This document shows, piece after piece, positions 8,152-16,429 of a stretch of DNA of 64,000 nt. The notes beneath the pieces are model-generated. The model was given only the letters and a program-made list of their open reading frames with translations. It made no database searches and had not been told where the DNA came from. Numbering within the stretch: position 1 is the stretch's first letter; each line of letters opens with the position of its first letter. A program made the position numbers and the translations under genes. Origin of the DNA: Martinezella rhizogenes. GTDB taxonomy: Bacteria; Pseudomonadota; Alphaproteobacteria; Rhizobiales; Rhizobiaceae. The stretch is taken from contig JAAMEZ010000056.1 of the NCBI GenBank assembly GCA_013322215.1, positions 124,001 through 188,000 of the forward strand, in the 5' to 3' direction.

Positions 8152-10209
8152 ATGACGCAACGTCCGCTCGACCGCCTGATCCGACCCAGAACGATCGCCG
8201 TCTTCGGCGGTCGCGAGGCACGGCGCGTCATCGAGCAATGCGACCTCATGGGATTTGCCGGCGAAATCTGGCCGGTACATCCGACACAGGAAAGCGTGCT
8301 TGGACGCCGCTGCTATCGGTCGGTTGCCGAACTGCCTGACGCGCCGGATGCCGCCTTCGTCGGCGTCAACCGGACGCTCACCGTCGATATCGTCAGGGAT
8401 CTCGCAGCCAAAGGAGCCGGCGGCGCCGTATGCTATGCCTCTGGCTTCAGCGAGGCGGTAGCGGAACTGGCCGACGGCGCTGATCTGCAGCACGCGCTTG
8501 TCGAGGCGGCCGGCGCCATGTCGATCGTCGGGCCAAATTGCTACGGCATGATCAACGGCCTCGACGGTGCCCTGCTCTGGCCCGATCAGCACGGCATTGT
8601 TAGGACCGAGCGCGGCGTTGCCATCCTCACCCAATCCTCCAATATCGCCATCAATCTCAGCATGCAGAGGCGCGGCCTGCCCATCAGCTATCTGATGACC
8701 GCAGGCAATCAGGCTCAGACCGGCCTGTCGGACCTTGCCCAAGCGGTCCTTGAAGACCCCCGCGTCACCGCGGTCGGCCTGCATATCGAAGGCTTCAGCG
8801 ACATCCGGGCGCTGGAGGCGCTTGCGGTGCGCGCCAGGGAGCTGAAGAAGCCCGTCGTCGCGCTGAAGATCGGCAAATCCGAACAGGCACAGCGCGCCAC
8901 CGTTTCGCATACGGCCTCGCTTGCCGGCAGTGATGCGGTGGCTGGTGCCGTTCTCGACCGCCTCGGCATCGGCCGCGTCGCGACTTTGCCTGAACTCATC
9001 GAAACGCTGAAACTGCTGCATGTCGCGGGTCCGCTTGAGAGCAATGCGATCTCCTCGATGAGCTGTTCGGGCGGCGAGGCCTCGCTGATGGCCGATGCTG
9101 CCGTCGGACGGAATGTCGAATTTCGTGCCCTGAAACCCGAACATCTTCCGGCGCTGCGCGCAAGCCTCGGCCAGATGGTGACGCTCTCAAATCCCCTTGA
9201 TTATCACACCTTCGTCTGGGGCGATCTGGCACGACAGACGGCGGCTTTCAGCGCCATGTTCGCCGGCGGCTATGCCCTCAACCTGCTTGTCCTCGACTTC
9301 CCGCGCGAAGACCGCTGCGACGGCGCGGACTGGATGATCACCGTCTCCGCCGTTACTGCTGCCGCCAAGCAGACCGGTGCCCGCGCCGGCATTCTGGCGA
9401 CGCTGCCGGAAAACATGCCCGAGGCGATCGCCACCCAACTGATCGAAGCCGGCATCGTGCCGCTCTGCGGCATCAGCGAGGCGCTGGCGGCGGCAGACAT
9501 TGCCAGTGGCATCGCCAAGGTCTGGAAGACGCCGCAGCCACAGCCGCTTCTCAGCGCATGCGCCGAGGCAGGTGACGTCGAGACCTTGAGCGAGGCCCAA
9601 GCCAAGACCGAGCTTGCAGCCTCGGGCCTTGTGGTCCCGCTGGGCAAGACCGCTCAAACCGCAAGCGAGGCGGCCGACCGCGCGGAGCAACTCGGTTTCC
9701 CTGTTGCGCTCAAGGCGCTTGGCGTCGAGCACAAGTCCGAAGTCGGCGCCGTCAAGCTCAACCTATGGGATAGGAATGCAGTCAGGGATTCGGCCGAGAG
9801 CATGGCCGGTGTCGCTCGCGGCTTCCTCGTCGAACGGATGGTCGACCGTCCCATCGCAGAGCTCATCGTCGGTGCCGTCCGCGATCCGGTCGTCGGCCTG
9901 ACGCTGACGGTCGGCGCAGGCGGAATTCTCGTGGAATTGCTTGAAGATTCCGTTGTTTTGCCGCTTCCAGCCACGAAAGCCGAGGTCCTGGAGCGGATTT
10001 CGCGGCTGAAGGTCCGCAAATTGATCGAGGGTTATCGCGGCAATAAAGGCAGCAGCCTCGAAATCGTTGCCGACGCCGTCCTATCAGCGGCAGAATATGT
10101 CGTAAAGAATGCTGCAAAGCTTGAAGAACTGGACATTAATCCATTGATGGTCCTAGCAGAATCCCGCGGCGTCGTTGCCGCGGATGCTCTCATCCGGCGA
10201 AGGAGGTAG
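8152..10209 (+). CDS. ADP-forming acyl-CoA synthetase (acetate-CoA ligase family), probable betaine:CoA ligase
   Basis: A 685-aa single-chain NDP-forming acyl-CoA ligase. It begins with a CoA-binding Rossmann domain (LIRPRTIAVFGGREARRVI), then the succinyl-CoA-ligase-like domains with the active-site histidine segment (ATVSHTASLAGSDAV). It ends with an ATP-grasp domain (~residues 480-685: AKTELAASGLVVPLG, PVALKALGVEHKSEVGAVKL, LEELDINPLMVL). The ATG at 8152, 4 bases after the upstream stop, is chosen over an earlier in-frame codon that overlaps the dehydrogenase. In this operon it should activate gamma-butyrobetaine or carnitine with CoA. That differs from the AMP-forming CaiC used in enterobacteria. 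Substrate is inferred. Confidence 0.88.
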   Translation: MTQRPLDRLIRPRTIAVFGGREARRVIEQCDLMGFAGEIWPVHPTQESVLGRRCYRSVAELPDAPDAAFVGVNRTLTVDIVRDLAAKGAGGAVCYASGFSEAVAELADGADLQHALVEAAGAMSIVGPNCYGMINGLDGALLWPDQHGIVRTERGVAILTQSSNIAINLSMQRRGLPISYLMTAGNQAQTGLSDLAQAVLEDPRVTAVGLHIEGFSDIRALEALAVRARELKKPVVALKIGKSEQAQRATVSHTASLAGSDAVAGAVLDRLGIGRVATLPELIETLKLLHVAGPLESNAISSMSCSGGEASLMADAAVGRNVEFRALKPEHLPALRASLGQMVTLSNPLDYHTFVWGDLARQTAAFSAMFAGGYALNLLVLDFPREDRCDGADWMITVSAVTAAAKQTGARAGILATLPENMPEAIATQLIEAGIVPLCGISEALAAADIASGIAKVWKTPQPQPLLSACAEAGDVETLSEAQAKTELAASGLVVPLGKTAQTASEAADRAEQLGFPVALKALGVEHKSEVGAVKLNLWDRNAVRDSAESMAGVARGFLVERMVDRPIAELIVGAVRDPVVGLTLTVGAGGILVELLEDSVVLPLPATKAEVLERISRLKVRKLIEGYRGNKGSSLEIVADAVLSAAEYVVKNAAKLEELDINPLMVLAESRGVVAADALIRRRR
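10201..10206 (+). promoter_or_regulatory. Strong Shine-Dalgarno that sets a TTG start
   Basis: AGGAGG lies at the very end of the CoA-ligase gene, 9 bases before the TTG at 10216. No ATG with comparable spacing precedes the conserved N-terminus of the hydratase, so TTG initiation is the best reading. Confidence 0.7.
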
Positions 10210-10215
10210 CGGAAG

Positions 10216-10998
10216 TTGCAAGACCCCATTCGAACGCGAAGCGTGGACGGCATCCTTGAGGTCATTATCGACCGGCCGAAAGCCAACTCCATCGATCTGG
10301 CGACCAGCCGCAAGATGGGGCTGATCTTTCGCGACTTTCGCGACAATCCGGATCTGCGCGTTGCCATCGTCACCGGTGCCGGCGAGAAATTCTTTTCGGC
10401 CGGCTGGGATCTGAAGGCGGCGGCAGCCGGCGACGCGGTCGATGGCGACTACGGTGTCGGCGGCTTCGGCGGCCTGCAGGAGCTGCGCGACCTCAACAAG
10501 CCAGTCATCTGCGCCGTCAACGGCATCTGTTGCGGCGGCGGACTAGAGATCGCGCTATCGACCGATCTGATCATCGCCGCCCCGCACGCCACTTTCGCCT
10601 TGCCCGAGATCCGCTCGGGCACCGTCGCCGATGCTGCATCGATCAAGCTGCCGAAGCGCATCCCCTATCACATCGCCATGGACATGCTGCTGACTGGTCG
10701 CTGGCTGAATGTCGAGGAGGCCCATCGCTGGGGCTTCGTCAACGAGATTGTCATGGCCGACAAGCTGATGGACAGGGCTTGGGAACTGGCCCGCCTGCTC
10801 ACAAGCGGGCCGCCGCTCGTCTACGCGGCGATCAAGGAAATCGTTCGTGAAGCGGAGGGTTCGACGTTTCAGACTGCCATGAACAAAATCACCAAACGGC
10901 AGTTTGCGACCGTCGACGTCCTCTATTCGAGTGAAGATCAATTGGAAGGCGCACGGGCTTTTGCGGAGAAGCGAGCCCCAATCTGGAAAGGAAGATAA
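10216..10998 (+). CDS. Enoyl-CoA hydratase/isomerase (CaiD-like crotonobetainyl-CoA hydratase)
   Basis: A 260-aa crotonase-fold enzyme starting at TTG with a perfect AGGAGG upstream. It shows the N-terminal strand ILEVIIDRPKANSID, the oxyanion-hole segments FFSAGWDLKAAA and NGICCGGGLEIALSTDLIIA, and the catalytic-region ALPEIRSGTVADAAS. The motif FSAGWDLKAAA is the one I associate with carnitinyl-CoA dehydratase CaiD. In the proposed pathway it hydrates crotonobetainyl-CoA to L-carnitinyl-CoA. It is the last enzyme gene before the transporter genes, 126 bases away. Confidence 0.88.
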   Translation: MQDPIRTRSVDGILEVIIDRPKANSIDLATSRKMGLIFRDFRDNPDLRVAIVTGAGEKFFSAGWDLKAAAAGDAVDGDYGVGGFGGLQELRDLNKPVICAVNGICCGGGLEIALSTDLIIAAPHATFALPEIRSGTVADAASIKLPKRIPYHIAMDMLLTGRWLNVEEAHRWGFVNEIVMADKLMDRAWELARLLTSGPPLVYAAIKEIVREAEGSTFQTAMNKITKRQFATVDVLYSSEDQLEGARAFAEKRAPIWKGR

Positions 10999-11021
10999 AG
11001 GCGGCGGCAACCGCTGAATTT

Positions 11022-11075
11022 CCCGCATGCTCGCGGGCGACAGGCTTCAGGCGGAAGAGGAACCGAGACCTGAAG
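11022..11075 (+). repeat. Two hairpins before the binding-protein gene
   Basis: CCCGC (11022-11026) pairs with GCGGG (11033-11037), and CTTCAGG (11045-11051) pairs with CCTGAAG (11069-11075). Both are in the leader between the hydratase and the periplasmic binding protein. Neither has a U-tract. They may mark an mRNA processing or stabilisation site. Confidence 0.45.
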
Positions 11076-11124
11076 TGGCTTGTTCGAGAGCTTTGTCAAC
11101 ACGGCAAGAAGAAGGAACAGGGGA

Positions 11125-12714
11125 ATGAACGACTATACGAAGTATCTGGCAAGCCGCGTCACCGCGGGCGGGCTTAACCGCCGCGAATTCATGGGACGCG
11201 CCATGGCTGCGGGCGTAACTTTGGCGCTCGCCGACAAACTCTTTACCGAAAGTGCAATGGCAGCCGAACCGAAGCGCGGCGGTCATCTCAAGCTTGGCCT
11301 TGAAGGCGGTGCTGCAACCGATTCCAAGGACCCGGCGAAATTCCTGTCGCAGGTCATGTTCTGCATCGGCCGCTGCTGGGGCGACATGCTGGTGGAATCC
11401 CACCCGCTGACGGGTGCCGCCGTTCCCTCGCTCGCAGAATCCTGGGAACCGTCGAAGGATGCGGCGACCTGGACCTTCAAGATCCGCAAGGGCGTCAAAT
11501 TCCATAATGGCAAGGACCTGACGATCGACGACGTCGTCGCCACGCTCAAGCGCCATACGGATGCGAAATCGGAATCGGGCGCTCTCGGCGTCATGAAGTC
11601 GATCAAGGAGATCAAGGCTGACGGCGACAATCTCGTCCTGACGCTGACCGAGGGCAACGCCGACATGCCGTTGCTCCTGACCGACTATCACCTCGTCATC
11701 CAACCGAATGGCGGCTATGACGATCCCTTAGCCTCGATCGGCACCGGTCCCTACAAGCAGGTCAGCTTCGAGCCCGGCGTGCGCGCCACCTTCGAGCGCA
11801 ACAAGGACGACTGGCGCACCGACCGCGGCTTCGTCGACAGCGTCGAAATCATCTGCATGAACGACGCGACGGCGCGTATCGCGGCGCTTTCGTCCGGACA
11901 GGTTCATTACATCAACCGCGTCGATCCGAAGACCGTGGATCTTCTGAAGCGCGCGCCGACCGTCGAAATCCTGTCCACCGCCGGTCGCGGCCACTACGTC
12001 TTCATCATGCATTGCGACAAGGCGCCCTTCGACAACAACGACCTGCGCCTGGCGCTGAAATACGCCATGGATCGCGAGACCATGGTCAAGAAGATCCTCG
12101 GCGGCTACGGCAAGGTCGGCAACGACTTTCCGATCAACAGCACCTATGCCCTCTTCCCCGAAGGCATCGAGCAGCGCGCCTACGATCCCGACAAGGCCGC
12201 CTTCCACTACAAGAAGTCCGGTCATAGCGGTTCCGTGCTGCTGCGAACCTCGGAAGTAGCCTTCCCCGGTGCCGTCGACGCAGCCGTCCTCTATCAGGAA
12301 AGCTGCAAGAAGGCCGGCATCAACATCGAGGTCAAGCGCGAACCGGGCGATGGCTACTGGACGAACGTCTGGAACGTCCAGCCCTTCTCCACCTCCTACT
12401 GGGGCGGACGACCGACGCAGGACCAGATGTATTCCACCGCCTATCTGTCGACGGCGGACTGGAACGACACGCGCTTCAAGCGCCCCGACTTCGACAAGCT
12501 TCTGCTACAGGCCCGCTCCGAACTGGACGAGGCCAAGCGCAAGGAGCTCTACCGCGCCATGGCGATGATGGTGCGCGACGAAGGCGGCGTCATCCTGCCG
12601 ATGTTCAACGATTTCGTGAACGCCTCCACCAAGCAGGTGAAGGGCTATGTCCACGATATCGGCAACGACATGTCGAACGGCTACGTCGCGACCCGCGTCT
12701 GGCTGGACGCCTGA
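11125..12714 (+). CDS. Dpp-type ABC transporter substrate-binding protein (family 5), Tat-exported
   Basis: A 529-aa periplasmic solute-binding protein of the DppA/OppA family (SBP_bac_5). The N-terminus carries a twin-arginine signal (NRREFMGRAMAAG, Arg19-Arg20) followed by a hydrophobic stretch ending near SAMAAEPKRGG. The mature part shows GTGPYKQVSFEPGVRATFERN, and FNDFVN near the end. The start at 11125 has a purine-rich site upstream and places the Tat motif normally. It lies in the carnitine/butyrobetaine operon, so it probably binds those or related quaternary ammonium compounds rather than peptides. A close paralogue is encoded at 18675-20255. Confidence 0.9.
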   Translation: MNDYTKYLASRVTAGGLNRREFMGRAMAAGVTLALADKLFTESAMAAEPKRGGHLKLGLEGGAATDSKDPAKFLSQVMFCIGRCWGDMLVESHPLTGAAVPSLAESWEPSKDAATWTFKIRKGVKFHNGKDLTIDDVVATLKRHTDAKSESGALGVMKSIKEIKADGDNLVLTLTEGNADMPLLLTDYHLVIQPNGGYDDPLASIGTGPYKQVSFEPGVRATFERNKDDWRTDRGFVDSVEIICMNDATARIAALSSGQVHYINRVDPKTVDLLKRAPTVEILSTAGRGHYVFIMHCDKAPFDNNDLRLALKYAMDRETMVKKILGGYGKVGNDFPINSTYALFPEGIEQRAYDPDKAAFHYKKSGHSGSVLLRTSEVAFPGAVDAAVLYQESCKKAGINIEVKREPGDGYWTNVWNVQPFSTSYWGGRPTQDQMYSTAYLSTADWNDTRFKRPDFDKLLLQARSELDEAKRKELYRAMAMMVRDEGGVILPMFNDFVNASTKQVKGYVHDIGNDMSNGYVATRVWLDA

Positions 12715-12757
12715 TGCCCGAAGCCGGGCGAAAACGCCCTCATCTCTGACACAGCTG

Positions 12758-12782
12758 GGACCGCGAAAACCTTTCGCGGTCC
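12758..12782 (+). repeat. Strong intercistronic hairpin
   Basis: GGACCGCGAAA (12758-12768), a 3-base loop, and TTTCGCGGTCC (12772-12782) form 11 perfect base pairs just after the binding-protein gene. There is no run of T after it. Such hairpins typically protect the binding-protein mRNA from 3' decay or cause partial termination, giving more binding protein than permease. Confidence 0.65.
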
Positions 12783-12802
12783 TCCCGACGTTTCAAGCAA
12801 CT

Positions 12803-12895
12803 CCCGGAAAAAAGCGCAGCTGCTTTCCGTCCGGAATTGCGTAAAACAACAAGATAGAGCGGCTCAGCGATTCCCATAAAACATGGAACCGCTCT
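12803..12895. repeat. Rhizobiales intergenic palindromic element
   Basis: The stretch contains a CCGGAAA...TTTCCGTCCGG dyad, the phrase CCGGAATTGCGTAAAAC, and an outer palindrome AGAGCGG (12856-12862) / CCGCTCT (12889-12895) with a smaller inner stem. I recognise this composition as a family of dispersed intergenic palindromes common in Rhizobium, Agrobacterium and Mesorhizobium genomes. No other copy was spotted in this window. It sits between the binding protein and permease genes. Confidence 0.55.
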
Positions 12896-12913
12896 AAGTG
12901 CGAGGCATCGGCC

Positions 12914-13921
12914 ATGTCCAATCTGCCCCCCGGAACCGTTTTGCCCGGGCTGAGGTTCAAGCAGCGTTTTCCGCTGCTGTCCCTGATTATCGAGCGGTGC
13001 GTGCTCAGCATCATCCTGCTCTTTGCGGTCTCCGTCCTGATCTTCGGCGGGCTCGAAGCCTTGCCCGGCGATTTCGCCACGACCTATCTCGGCCAGTCGG
13101 CAACGCCGCAGGCCGTCGCCAATATCCGCGAGGAACTCGGCCTCAACCGGCCCGTCGTCACCCGCTATGTGGAATGGCTCGGCAACGCCGTTAAGGGCGA
13201 TTTCGGCACCTCCTGGGCGAGCAAGAATTCCGTCGGCGAGCAGATCGGTAAGCGGCTTGGAAACTCGCTGTTTCTCGCCGGTTTCGCCGCCCTGATCTCG
13301 GTGCCGCTCGCCGTCTGCCTCGGGATGCTCGCCGTCCACTATCGGAACCGTGTGCCGGACAAGATCATCAACGTCATTTCTCTGGCGGCGATCTCGCTAC
13401 CGGAATTCTTCATCGGCTATCTCCTCATCATGTTCTTCTCGGTGAAATTCGGCGTCGCGACCTTTCCGGCAACGGTGTTCGACGGCATGGGCCTAGCCGA
13501 CAGGCTGAAGGCCATCGCGCTTCCGACCGCGACCCTGGTTCTGGTCGTGCTTGCGCATATGATGCGCATGACCCGCGCGGCCATCCTTTCCGTCATGTCC
13601 TCGGCCTATATGGAGACGGCGGAGCTGAAGGGACTCTCGGCCTTCCGCGCCATCGTCAAGCACGCCGCGCCCAATGCACTGGCGCCGATCATCAACGTCA
13701 TCGCGCTGAACCTTGCCTATCTCATCGTCGGCGTCGTCGTCGTCGAAGTCGTCTTCGTCTATCCCGGCATGGGCCAATACATGGTCGACGCGGTGACGGT
13801 GCGCGACATGCCTGTCGTCCAGGCCTGCGGCCTGATCTTCGCCGCCGTCTACATCTTCCTCAACATGACGGCCGATATTCTGGCGATCGTCGCCAACCCG
13901 CGTCTGAGGCATCCGCGATGA
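12914..13921 (+). CDS. Dpp-type ABC transporter permease (DppB-like)
   Basis: A 335-aa inner-membrane permease with six hydrophobic segments. It begins with an N-terminal membrane span (IIERCVLSIILLFAVSVLIF) and an LPGDFATTYLG segment typical of DppB. The EAA-like cytoplasmic loop is visible (MSSAYMETAELKGLSAFRAIVKHAAPNAL). The start MSNLPPG follows the palindromic element; the stop overlaps the next permease start by 4 bases (ATGA), implying translational coupling. Confidence 0.92.
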   Translation: MSNLPPGTVLPGLRFKQRFPLLSLIIERCVLSIILLFAVSVLIFGGLEALPGDFATTYLGQSATPQAVANIREELGLNRPVVTRYVEWLGNAVKGDFGTSWASKNSVGEQIGKRLGNSLFLAGFAALISVPLAVCLGMLAVHYRNRVPDKIINVISLAAISLPEFFIGYLLIMFFSVKFGVATFPATVFDGMGLADRLKAIALPTATLVLVVLAHMMRMTRAAILSVMSSAYMETAELKGLSAFRAIVKHAAPNALAPIINVIALNLAYLIVGVVVVEVVFVYPGMGQYMVDAVTVRDMPVVQACGLIFAAVYIFLNMTADILAIVANPRLRHPR

Positions 13922-14745
13922 GATTGAGAGATATCCCCATCACCGCCTGGATCGGCATCATCGGTATCCTGATCGCCTTCATCTGCGCGATCTTCGCCCC
14001 CTGGATCGCCCCTTACGGCGAGACGGAAGTCGTCGGCAACGTCTGGCAGCCCGCCGATGCGCAATATTTCTTTGGCCTCGACAATCTCGGCCGCGATATC
14101 CTGTCGCGTCTCATCTACGGCACCCGCACGACGCTCTTCGTCGCTCTGGCGGCGACGATCATCTCCTTCTCGCTCGGCATCATCCTGAGCTTCACCGCCG
14201 CCGTCTCGCGCGGATGGATCGACACGATCTTTTCGCGCTTCAACGACCTGATGATGTCGATCCCGACGCTGATCTTCGCGCTCGTCGTGCTCGCCGTCCT
14301 ACCGCAAAACCTGATCGTGCTGATCCTCGTCATGGCCATCCTCGATTCCACCCGCGTCTACCGCCTCGGTCGCGCTGTGGCACTTGATGTTGCGGTCATG
14401 GAGTTCGTGGAAGCGGCCAAGCTGCGCGGCGAAGGCAAGATCTGGATCATCTTCCGCGAGATCCTGCCGAATACTCTGTCGCCGCTGCTGGCAGAATTCG
14501 GGTTGCGCTTTGCCTTCTCGATCCTGTTCCTCTCCACCCTGTCCTTCCTCGGCCTAGGCATCCAGCCGCCGGCGGCCGACTGGGGCGGCATGGTGAAGGA
14601 CAACAAGGACGGCATCATCTTCGGCATTTCCGCCGCCCTCGTGCCGGGTTCCGCCATCGCGGCGCTGGCAATCTGTGTCAATCTGGTGGTCGACTGGCTG
14701 TTAAGGCGCACCTCCAGCCTCAAGGGAGGGCGTGGCGATGCCTGA
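13918..14745 (+). CDS. Dpp-type ABC transporter permease (DppC-like)
   Basis: A 275-aa inner-membrane permease. It has the DppC-type N-terminus (ITAWIGIIGILIAFICAIFAPWIAPYG) followed by the FGLDNLGRDILSRLIYGTRTTL motif. The EAA loop is MEFVEAAKLRGEGKIWIIFREILPNTLSPLL, and the end is FLSTLSFLGLGIQPPAADWGGM. It forms the transmembrane heterodimer with the preceding DppB-like protein. Coupled by a 4-base overlap upstream and a short overlap with the ATPase gene downstream. Confidence 0.92.
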   Translation: MRLRDIPITAWIGIIGILIAFICAIFAPWIAPYGETEVVGNVWQPADAQYFFGLDNLGRDILSRLIYGTRTTLFVALAATIISFSLGIILSFTAAVSRGWIDTIFSRFNDLMMSIPTLIFALVVLAVLPQNLIVLILVMAILDSTRVYRLGRAVALDVAVMEFVEAAKLRGEGKIWIIFREILPNTLSPLLAEFGLRFAFSILFLSTLSFLGLGIQPPAADWGGMVKDNKDGIIFGISAALVPGSAIAALAICVNLVVDWLLRRTSSLKGGRGDA

Positions 14746-16369
14746 GCTTCTTTCCGTTCGCGATCTGAAGATCGAGGCGACCAGCTATCCACCCGGCGAG
14801 CCACCGAAACGCGTCACCATCGTCGATGGCGTTTCCTTCGATCTGCAAAAGGGCAAGGTACTTGGCCTGATCGGCGAGTCCGGCGCCGGCAAATCGACCA
14901 TCGGCCTCTCGGCCCTCGCCTACGGCCGCGGTGGCGCGGAAATTACCGGCGGCCAGGTGCAGCTTGACGGCACAGACATCTTGCCGCTCGGAAAATCCGG
15001 CATCCGCAGGATCCGGGGCGCGCGGGTCTGCTATGTCGCCCAATCGGCCGCCGCCGCCTTCAACCCTGCGCATAGGCTCGGCGATCAGGTCATCGAAGCG
15101 ACCGTGAAGCATGGTCTGATGACGAAGGCGGAGGCAAGAAAGCGAGCGCTCTATCTCTTCCGGGTGCTTGGTCTGCCCAATCCCGAAACATTCGGCGAGC
15201 GCTACCCGCATCAGGTCTCCGGCGGCCAGCTGCAGCGCGCCATGACCGCCATGGCGCTCTGCTCCAATCCCGAGCTGATTGTCTTCGACGAGCCGACGAC
15301 CGCACTGGATGTCACCACGCAGATCGACGTGCTGGCGGCGATCAAGCACGCCATCGAGGAGACCCATACGGCCGCCCTCTACATCACCCATGACCTTGCC
15401 GTCGTCGCCCAGATTTCCGATGACATCATGGTGCTGAGGCACGGCAAGACGGTGGAATATGGCAGCGTTCAGCAGATCATCGAGGAACCTCGGCAAGACT
15501 ATACCCGCGCGCTGGTCAACGTCCGCCAGGAAGCGCGAGCGGAAGCTGCCGATCAGTCGAGCGCGCTTCTGAAAGTCGAGAATATCAGCGCGCAATATTC
15601 CAATGGTTTCATGGTATTGCACGATGTTTCTCTACATGTTCCGAAAGGCCAGACGCTGGCCGTTGTCGGTGAGTCCGGCTCCGGAAAGTCGACGCTCGCC
15701 CGCGTCATCACCGGCCTGTTGCCGCCGAGCGACGGGCGGATCTCCTTCGACGGTAAGCCGCTGACGCCGGCCTTGAAAAACCGCTCGCGGGACGAATTGC
15801 GCCGCATCCAGCTGATCTACCAGATGGCCGATACCGCGATGAACCCGCGCCAGACCGTGCGTGATATCATTGGCCGCCCGCTGACCTTCTATGACGGCCT
15901 GCATGGTGCGGCAAAGACGGCGCGCGTGAAGGAGCTGCTCGACCAGATCGAGATGGGCAACGGCTTCATCGACCGCTATCCGGCCGAGCTTTCCGGTGGC
16001 CAGAAGCAGCGTGTGGCTATCGCTAGAGCGCTTGCGGCCAAGCCGGAACTCATCCTCTGTGACGAGCCGACCTCGGCGCTCGATCCGCTGGTTGCCGAAG
16101 GCATTTTGAAACTGCTGCTGAAGCTCCAGGGGGAGGCGCAACTCTCCTACGTCTTCATCACCCACGATATCGCCATCGTGCGCGCGATCGCCGACAGCGT
16201 CGCGGTGATGCACCGTGGCAAACTCGTCCGTTTCGGCCCGAAATCGCAAGCGCTTTCGCCGCCCTTCGACGATTACACCGATCTGCTACTGAAATCCGTG
16301 CCCGAGATGGAGATCGGCTGGCTGGAGCGTGTACTGACGACGCGGAAGATGGAGAGTGCCGGAAATTGA
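14738..16369 (+). CDS. Dpp-type ABC transporter dual ATP-binding protein (DppD-DppF fusion)
   Basis: Two complete ABC ATPase domains lie in one 543-aa chain. Domain 1 (~residues 1-265) has GESGAGKSTIGLS, VSGGQLQRAMTAMAL and IVFDEPTTALDV. Domain 2 (~280-540) has GESGSGKSTLARV, LSGGQKQRVAIARAL and ILCDEPTSALDP. It energises the Dpp-type importer encoded just upstream. The ATG at 14738 is preferred over a GTG two codons earlier because GGGAGG at 14724-14729 has ideal spacing to it. This is the last gene of the nine-gene operon; the next gene is convergent. Confidence 0.9.
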   Translation: MPELLSVRDLKIEATSYPPGEPPKRVTIVDGVSFDLQKGKVLGLIGESGAGKSTIGLSALAYGRGGAEITGGQVQLDGTDILPLGKSGIRRIRGARVCYVAQSAAAAFNPAHRLGDQVIEATVKHGLMTKAEARKRALYLFRVLGLPNPETFGERYPHQVSGGQLQRAMTAMALCSNPELIVFDEPTTALDVTTQIDVLAAIKHAIEETHTAALYITHDLAVVAQISDDIMVLRHGKTVEYGSVQQIIEEPRQDYTRALVNVRQEARAEAADQSSALLKVENISAQYSNGFMVLHDVSLHVPKGQTLAVVGESGSGKSTLARVITGLLPPSDGRISFDGKPLTPALKNRSRDELRRIQLIYQMADTAMNPRQTVRDIIGRPLTFYDGLHGAAKTARVKELLDQIEMGNGFIDRYPAELSGGQKQRVAIARALAAKPELILCDEPTSALDPLVAEGILKLLLKLQGEAQLSYVFITHDIAIVRAIADSVAVMHRGKLVRFGPKSQALSPPFDDYTDLLLKSVPEMEIGWLERVLTTRKMESAGN

Positions 16370-16429
16370 AGCTTCGGCGTTTCTAATCTGGCGGCTTAGC
16401 CTTCGGTCGCTTTCATGCCTATAGTGAGC

